Assembly: GCA_948467735.1 (NCBI GenBank)
Contig: CAOKFN010000004.1
Coordinates: 62,001-126,000, forward strand
Direction: 5' to 3'
DNA length: 64,000 nucleotides
Origin: an uncultured bacterium
GTDB lineage: Bacteria; Bacillota; Clostridia; Lachnospirales; Lachnospiraceae
In this document: positions 59,811 to 64,000 of the stretch, piece by piece
Layout of the letters: the number at the start of each line of letters is the position of its first letter
How positions within the stretch are numbered: position 1 is the stretch's first letter
Made by a program: the position numbers and the translations under genes
The notes under the pieces: generated by a model
Databases searched by the model: none
What the model was told of the DNA's origin: nothing
The model's input: the letters and a program-made list of their open reading frames with translations, nothing else

Positions 59811-60302
59811 TTAATCCCTGCGCCCGCATATTTCGTCAGAGTCAAGCATTATGGTAAAAGGGCCGTCATTTACCAATTCCACTTTCATATCGGCGCCAAA
59901 GCTCCCCTCTTCCACTATGTCAATCTCCTGCCTGCATTTTTGCAGGATGTACTGATAAAGCTCCTCGGCGCTTTTGGGTTCTCCTGCGTTGATAAAAGAC
60001 GGACGATTACCCTTACGGCAGTCGGCGTATAAGGTAAACTGGGAAATGAGTAATAATTGTCCCCCTATGGATTTCATATCAAGGTTGGTCTTTCCGTTTT
60101 CGTCTTTAAAAATCCTTAACCCCACAAGCTTTTTGACCATTTTGTCCGCAACCTTCGCGTAATAATCTCCCATGGAAGAGCTTTCAACAGCATCCTGACT
60201 GCTGATTCCTACAAATACCAGCAGACCCTTTCCGATTCTGCCAAGCTGCCGGCCGTCCACAGATACTTTGGCTTCTTTTACTCTTTGTACTAAAAATCTC
60301 AT
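59811..60302 (-). CDS. dtd: D-aminoacyl-tRNA deacylase
   Basis: A 163-residue Dtd that removes D-amino acids from tRNA. The active-site motif SQFTLYADCRKGNRPSF and the C-terminal NDGPFTIMLDS (Gly-Pro motif) are intact. The ATG at 60302 follows GAGAGG; 24 upstream codons are not used. Between GISSQD and ADKMVKKL there are about ten extra residues (AVESSSMGDYY) relative to the family as I recall it. The underlying DNA holds a CCATGGAAGAGC stretch (plus strand), matching the 18 bp repeat. Confidence 0.92.
   Translation of the reverse strand: MRFLVQRVKEAKVSVDGRQLGRIGKGLLVFVGISSQDAVESSSMGDYYAKVADKMVKKLVGLRIFKDENGKTNLDMKSIGGQLLLISQFTLYADCRKGNRPSFINAGEPKSAEELYQYILQKCRQEIDIVEEGSFGADMKVELVNDGPFTIMLDSDEICGRRD
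60163..60186 (+). repeat. single 18 bp repeat-like unit inside dtd
   Basis: CCCATGGAAGAGCTTTC on the plus strand is one diverged unit, inverted relative to the host gene. It coincides with extra residues in Dtd. Confidence 0.5.
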
Positions 60303-60545
60303 CCTGTTTCCTCTCAAATCATCTTTCGTATTTATTTTTTCCGTTGAAAAGAAGCTATGGACGGAACAATCCAAGATGTGTATAAAAGGCCCCGATTCCC
60401 CATTAGACTTCTCTTCTTAATATCAGATTTTCTTCCTGCTTACATTCCTGCAGAAATATTCCCCTGCAGTCAAAATAGCATTTTCAATTACAATTTTCTT
60501 TTTCATTTACAGTATGCTGACTGATTGTTTGTTGTGATAATTTTA

Positions 60546-62024
60546 TTATTCTTTCCTGATATTTTCTTCCACGGAATGGTCTCCTTCCATGGAATGCTCT
60601 CCTTCCACGAAATGCCCCTCTTCCATGGAATGCTCCTTTTCTATAGAACGCCCCTCTTCCATAAATTCCTCTTCTTCCTTGGATTTCTCCCCATCCGCGT
60701 CTTTTTTTCGGACATGAGATTTCTTTCCGGGAAGCTGTAATGAAAATGTATGGGCTTTTCTCTCCGAACGCTTCTGCTGCACCTGCGTCTGATGGATTCC
60801 ATTCTCATCTATATAATCCACATTTTCGTAATCTTTCGTATTGCTGGGAAGGCTTTTCATATCCAGCATAGAATTCACCACCGACCTGACAGCGGCATAG
60901 ATAACGGCAAAAATCGGCACGCCCACAATCATTCCCAAGATGCCGTACAGCCCGCCAAAAAGGGTAATTGCAAAAATAACCCAGAATCCGGTCAGCCCGG
61001 TAGAGCTTCCCAAAATCTTCGGCCCTAGGAAATTTCCGTCAAACTGCTGTAATATCAGAATGAAAATAACGAAATAAACGGCGTTCAACGGGTGCGTGGG
61101 ATCAACCACAAAAATTAGAATCGTGCTGGGAATAGCGCCCAGATATGGCCCAAAAAACGGAATGACATTGGTAACGCCGATAATCACGCTTACCAGCACC
61201 GCATAGGGCGTCTTAAGGATGGAAGTCCCGATGAAGCATAGAATTCCTATGATAATAGAATCAATAATTTTGCCGCCTAAGAATCCGATAAAGGTTTGAT
61301 GGGTAAATCGAAAATTTCTAATAATGGTATTCGCAGTGTTTTTCTCAAAAACAGCATAGACGATTTTCTTCGCCTGTCCTGCAAAACGTTCTTTGCTGGC
61401 AAGTACATAGATGGAGATAATAAAACCGATAATAAAGTTCCACAAAACATCCAGCACATTGATGACGCTGATGGATACGGTGCGGATGAGCGCGGCGGTA
61501 CTGGGAATGATATCATTTATCCATTCTTCCAGCTGCTGGGAAAATTTATCTAAAGTTTTCGTGATATAATCGCTGAATTCCGGATTGTCCTCAAGGGTCT
61601 GATTTATCCATCGGATGACGTTGTTGATATAGGTGTCAAAATTACCCAAAAGTCCCTGCACACTGGGGACAATTTGAGATATAAGCATGGAAAACAGCAT
61701 ATAGATTAAGGCGATGAACAAGAACGCCGTAATCAATATGCCGATTCCACGGATAACAGATTTTTGCTTTGCGGTTTTCTTTATTTTCCACTTGCCGCAG
61801 AGGGGCAGCAGCATTTTCGCTTCCACAAAATTCAATACGGGCGTCAAAAGATACGCGGTCACAAGACCAAATACCACCGGCATTAAAATATTGATAACCG
61901 TGCCAAATCCGGCTTTGATATTGGAACTGTGAAAAATAAAGTAATAAAAAGTAATGGCGGCCGCTATGGTTAAAAATGCGGTCAGGCCCCATCGGAAATA
62001 TTTATTGTTTATTTTGAACTTCAT
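60546..62024 (-). CDS. AI-2E family transporter (PerM-like) with 18 bp repeat tail
   Basis: A 492-residue membrane protein of the AI-2E/PerM family: eight helices, FGPYLGAIPSTIL, GGKIIDSIIIGILCF and FGGLYGILGMIVGVPIFAV. Members carry out proton- or sodium-coupled export of varied substrates. The cytoplasmic C-terminus (residues about 447-486: EFMEEGRSIEKEHSMEEGHF, then more) is seven 18 bp repeat units ending in an ENIRKE tail. The ATG at 62024 has better spacing to GGAAAGGG than the ATG two codons upstream. Confidence 0.9.
   Translation of the reverse strand: MKFKINNKYFRWGLTAFLTIAAAITFYYFIFHSSNIKAGFGTVINILMPVVFGLVTAYLLTPVLNFVEAKMLLPLCGKWKIKKTAKQKSVIRGIGILITAFLFIALIYMLFSMLISQIVPSVQGLLGNFDTYINNVIRWINQTLEDNPEFSDYITKTLDKFSQQLEEWINDIIPSTAALIRTVSISVINVLDVLWNFIIGFIISIYVLASKERFAGQAKKIVYAVFEKNTANTIIRNFRFTHQTFIGFLGGKIIDSIIIGILCFIGTSILKTPYAVLVSVIIGVTNVIPFFGPYLGAIPSTILIFVVDPTHPLNAVYFVIFILILQQFDGNFLGPKILGSSTGLTGFWVIFAITLFGGLYGILGMIVGVPIFAVIYAAVRSVVNSMLDMKSLPSNTKDYENVDYIDENGIHQTQVQQKRSERKAHTFSLQLPGKKSHVRKKDADGEKSKEEEEFMEEGRSIEKEHSMEEGHFVEGEHSMEGDHSVEENIRKE
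60566..60684 (-). repeat. 18 bp palindrome-core repeat array (7 units) at the AI-2E gene 3' end
   Basis: Cores start at 60569, 60587, 60605, 60623, 60641, 60659 and 60677, exactly 18 bp apart. Core forms are CCACGG, CCATGG, CCACGA, CTATAG, CCATAA and CCTTGG, in forward orientation on the minus strand. Confidence 0.92.
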
Positions 62025-62314
62025 ATCCATGCCCTTTCCTGTTATGCCCCATATTCTTTCGAGAAATTTCCTGTAGAATTAGCTTTTCTCATGAGATCCG
62101 CTTTTTCAAAAACTCTTCTCTTATAGAATCATCTTTTATATGAAATGCTCTTAACTATCAGAATGCATATCTTCCATGGAAGAATATCCCTCTTACTATC
62201 ATACTATTAAAAGCGGCACATAACAAGTAGGCGTTTTCTAAATTTTTTATATATTTTTGTTGATGGTCTGCTTTATCTGCCAATACTGGGTATAGGCAGA
62301 TGCGGCTATCCATC
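62025..62314. other. 290 bp intergenic region with degenerate 18 bp repeats
   Basis: An intact unit (CTTCCATGGAAGAA, 62171-62184) is preceded by three or four decayed units spaced 17-19 bp apart (near 62121, 62138 and 62155, for example CTTTTATATGAAATGC). It also holds the leader of the AI-2E gene. No gene is seen. Confidence 0.6.
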
Positions 62315-62926
62315 TTATTGGAATGCTCTGACCATACCCTCGTAGGGCGCCAGCTCAAAACGAATAAAATATCCCTGATCGCTATGGCACACAGGGCAGG
62401 CAGCGGGCGCTTTCTTTCCCTTCATCACAAAGCCGCAGTGCAGGCACATCCACTCTTCCTCCACGTCGGAGACAAAAAGTTTTCCGTCCCGAATCAGCTG
62501 GGCATATCTGCCAAAGCGATCTCCATGAATTTTTTCAATGCCCGCAATCTGCCGGAAAGACGCTGCAATCCGGTCAAAGCCTTCCTCTCTCGCCTTCTCC
62601 TCAAAAGCCTTGTAAACGGAAGTTTCTTCTTCATATTCATTGTGCTGGGCCATGGAAAGCAGATCCACGATATTATCCGAGATATCCACCGGATAGCCTC
62701 CGTCTATAAAAATCGTTCCGCCTGCCATTTCTTTTAAATGATTGTAGAATACCTCCGCATGCTCTTTTTCTTGAGAAGCGGTGAATCCGAAGACCGCGCT
62801 GATTACATATAGTCCGTTCTTTTTCGCTTGGGAAGCGGCGAAGGTATATCTGTTCCTTGCCTGACTTTCTCCGGCGAAAGCCCTCATAAGGTTATCCTTT
62901 GTTACGCTGTTAGAAAATTCTACCAT
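62315..62926 (-). CDS. rubrerythrin
   Basis: A 203-residue rubrerythrin, a peroxide-reducing protein of anaerobes. The N-terminal ferritin-like diiron domain has AGESQARNRY, ASQEKEHAEVFYNH and HNEYEEETSVYKAFEEKA; the C-terminal rubredoxin-like domain has CLHCG and CPVCH. AAAGGAGCG precedes the ATG. It is probably monocistronic and induced by oxidative stress, judging from the family. Confidence 0.95.
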   Translation of the reverse strand: MVEFSNSVTKDNLMRAFAGESQARNRYTFAASQAKKNGLYVISAVFGFTASQEKEHAEVFYNHLKEMAGGTIFIDGGYPVDISDNIVDLLSMAQHNEYEEETSVYKAFEEKAREEGFDRIAASFRQIAGIEKIHGDRFGRYAQLIRDGKLFVSDVEEEWMCLHCGFVMKGKKAPAACPVCHSDQGYFIRFELAPYEGMVRAFQ

Positions 62927-63459
62927 AATCGCTCCTTTACATGTCTATTGAATCCAATTAAAGTCCTGTTTCCATAAAATGAACTGCCTTTCATAGTATG
63001 TCCATTTTAAAAATAAATTATCATATGGCGCGGCATATAAAAAATATGGCTGTTCTCTGTCAAAAAATTTTTGCCGTATCCGCCGCTTAAGTTCACTTTG
63101 TTTGTACACCGATACATGAATTCTACTCTCATTTTCTTGCCAATTTCTTTGAGCGGGAGTATAATACCCTTGTCTAAAGGTTTATTTTTTTCCGACTTTT
63201 GCGCTTTCTGCCTGCTGCGTTTTAATCCATCCCGCATCACGGCAGAACCGAAGGTGTTCATAGGACACCTTCAAGGCATTCGCCAAGCCAATTTCTAATT
63301 GGCTTTGACATGATACATGGCTTTGCGGACTTTGTTCGCTGCCCGGCGGAATCAAATACCCCGTAGCAAGCTGGCGGGGTATCAACCCGGCTCATTACTC
63401 ACGGGAATAAAGATGAGAACTATGAGCACAAAAATCGACAAATATGAGGTGTATTAAAA
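62927..63459. other. 533 bp intergenic region with several hairpins
   Basis: Three perfect stems occur in the right part: GAAGGTGT (63250-63257) with ACACCTTC (63265-63272); AAGCCAATT (63285-63293) with AATTGGCTT (63297-63305); ATACCCCG (63356-63363) with CGGGGTAT (63375-63382). They form a structured leader before the PP-loop gene. The left part is AT-rich and carries the rubrerythrin promoter region. An 84-codon minus-strand open frame (63007-63261) has no ribosome site and lies across the first stem, so it is not called. Confidence 0.45.
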
Positions 63460-64000
63460 ATGAGGCTTCAACAGGTACTCAGCTATGTGCGCAGGGCCGT
63501 GGACGACTACCATATGATAGAAGAGGGCGATAAGATCGCAGTCGGCATCTCCGGCGGCAAGGACAGCCTGACACTTCTATACGCTCTTCACGGACTGAAG
63601 CGCTTTTATCCGAATCATTTTGATATCCATGCCGTCACGGTGGATCTCGGCTTCCACAATCTAAACCTTGAGAAAGTCAAAGACCTGTGCAGGGAGCTGG
63701 ATGTGGAATATACCATTGTAAAGACGGATATTGCCCGGATTATCTTTGAGGAACGCAGAGAGGACAATCCCTGTTCGCTCTGTGCCAAAATGAGAAAAGG
63801 AGCGTTAAATCAAGCCATCAAAGAGGCTGGCTGCAATAAGGCCGCCTATGCCCATCACAAGGACGACGTGGTGGAAACCATGCTGATGTCCCTGATTTTC
63901 GAGGGACGTTTTCACACCTTCGCTCCGGTGACTTATTTGGACCGGACGGGAATTACGGTCATTCGCCCCCTTATGTATATGAACGAAGCCGACGTCATTG
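63460..64000 (+). CDS. TtcA/TilS-type PP-loop ATPase, tRNA 2-thiolation-like (3' end outside window)
   Basis: The first 180 residues of a PP-loop protein. ATP-binding SGGKDSLTLLYAL lies near residue 32, and CSLCAKMRKGALN supplies a CxxC pair for a 4Fe-4S cluster or persulphide, as in TtcA, which makes 2-thiocytidine at tRNA position 32. YAHHKDDVVETMLMSL (the TtcA-like HHxDD-E segment) and FTFAPVTYL-like strands follow. The ATG at 63460 is preceded by GAGGTG at nine bases. A tRNA-modifying role is inferred from the family; other thiolases of the same fold are possible. Confidence 0.85.
   Translation, partial: MRLQQVLSYVRRAVDDYHMIEEGDKIAVGISGGKDSLTLLYALHGLKRFYPNHFDIHAVTVDLGFHNLNLEKVKDLCRELDVEYTIVKTDIARIIFEERREDNPCSLCAKMRKGALNQAIKEAGCNKAAYAHHKDDVVETMLMSLIFEGRFHTFAPVTYLDRTGITVIRPLMYMNEADVI

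Noticed and set aside
63007..63261. An 84-codon minus-strand frame before the PP-loop gene
   Set aside because: Basic, low-complexity product with no ribosome site; the DNA is better explained as a structured intergenic region.

Overview
The window looks like a chromosomal segment of an anaerobic, endospore-forming Clostridia bacterium, most likely Lachnospiraceae. This is an inference from gene content, not from a marker gene. Anaerobic metabolism is shown by an [FeFe] hydrogenase with its flavoprotein partner, the oxygen-sensitive class III ribonucleotide reductase with its activase (nrdDG), and rubrerythrin. Sporulation is shown by cotJA-cotJB-cotJC, a GerA/SpoVAF-type germination protein and a LysM-GH18 cortex-lytic-type protein. 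Ribosome binding sites are strong (AGGAGG-like) and several genes probably start at TTG or GTG.

Layout. 1-2.8 kb: end of a pyridine-nucleotide oxidoreductase and the hydrogenase. 2.9-8.6 kb, minus strand: a Uma2-family gene and an ECF sigma factor, membrane protein, ABC ATPase and two-permease operon. 9-12.5 kb: convergent DUF2194 and DUF4874/DUF4832-like genes. 12.7-16.1 kb: tRNA-Leu, a second sigma factor, a YbjN-like protein and TrpB2. 16.2-22.7 kb: two nucleotidyltransferase-fold proteins, endonuclease III, LysM-GH18, a small membrane protein, a YjjG-type nucleotidase and a WYL regulator. 22.8-27.9 kb: nrdD, nrdG, a dUTPase and a germination protein. 28.1-30.4 kb: DegV with a LytTR two-component pair. 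30.6-36.0 kb: the cotJ operon, with cotJC split by a 4.4 kb element. 36.4-37.6 kb: a lipoprotein barnase and barstar. 37.9-41.6 kb: a HelD-like helicase fused to a GH31-type N-terminal domain. 42.1-48.3 kb: TldD/TldE and MoxR/DUF58/membrane protein. 48.4-53.4 kb: radical SAM protein, TIGR03936 protein, RNase E/G and Nudix. 53.4-58 kb: membrane proteins that resemble GT-C enzymes and an Imm44-like protein. 58.3-64 kb: flotillin, Dtd, AI-2E transporter, rubrerythrin and the start of a TtcA-like PP-loop protein.

The two most notable signals are these. (1) cotJC is interrupted by a 4,412 bp element that carries a large serine recombinase, a small ORF and a hybrid histidine kinase gene that is itself split by an in-frame TAG. 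Joining the two ends at a near-identical GATAT(C/A)GGT core restores a 201-residue CotJC exactly in frame. This is the architecture of a skin-like element excised during sporulation. (2) A family of 18 bp units built on the palindrome TTCCATGGAA forms arrays with an exact 18 bp period. The arrays lie inside at least six unrelated coding genes and in intergenic DNA, in both orientations and in more than one reading frame. The N-terminal region of the HelD-like helicase contains about twelve degenerate units in a row.

A second repeat family of about 70 bp combines an extended -10 promoter with a conserved GGCCGAATGGCC-type hairpin. It occurs in intergenic DNA near 8.9, 13.9 and 28.0 kb. All family assignments come from reading motifs and from remembered family alignments; no database search was run.
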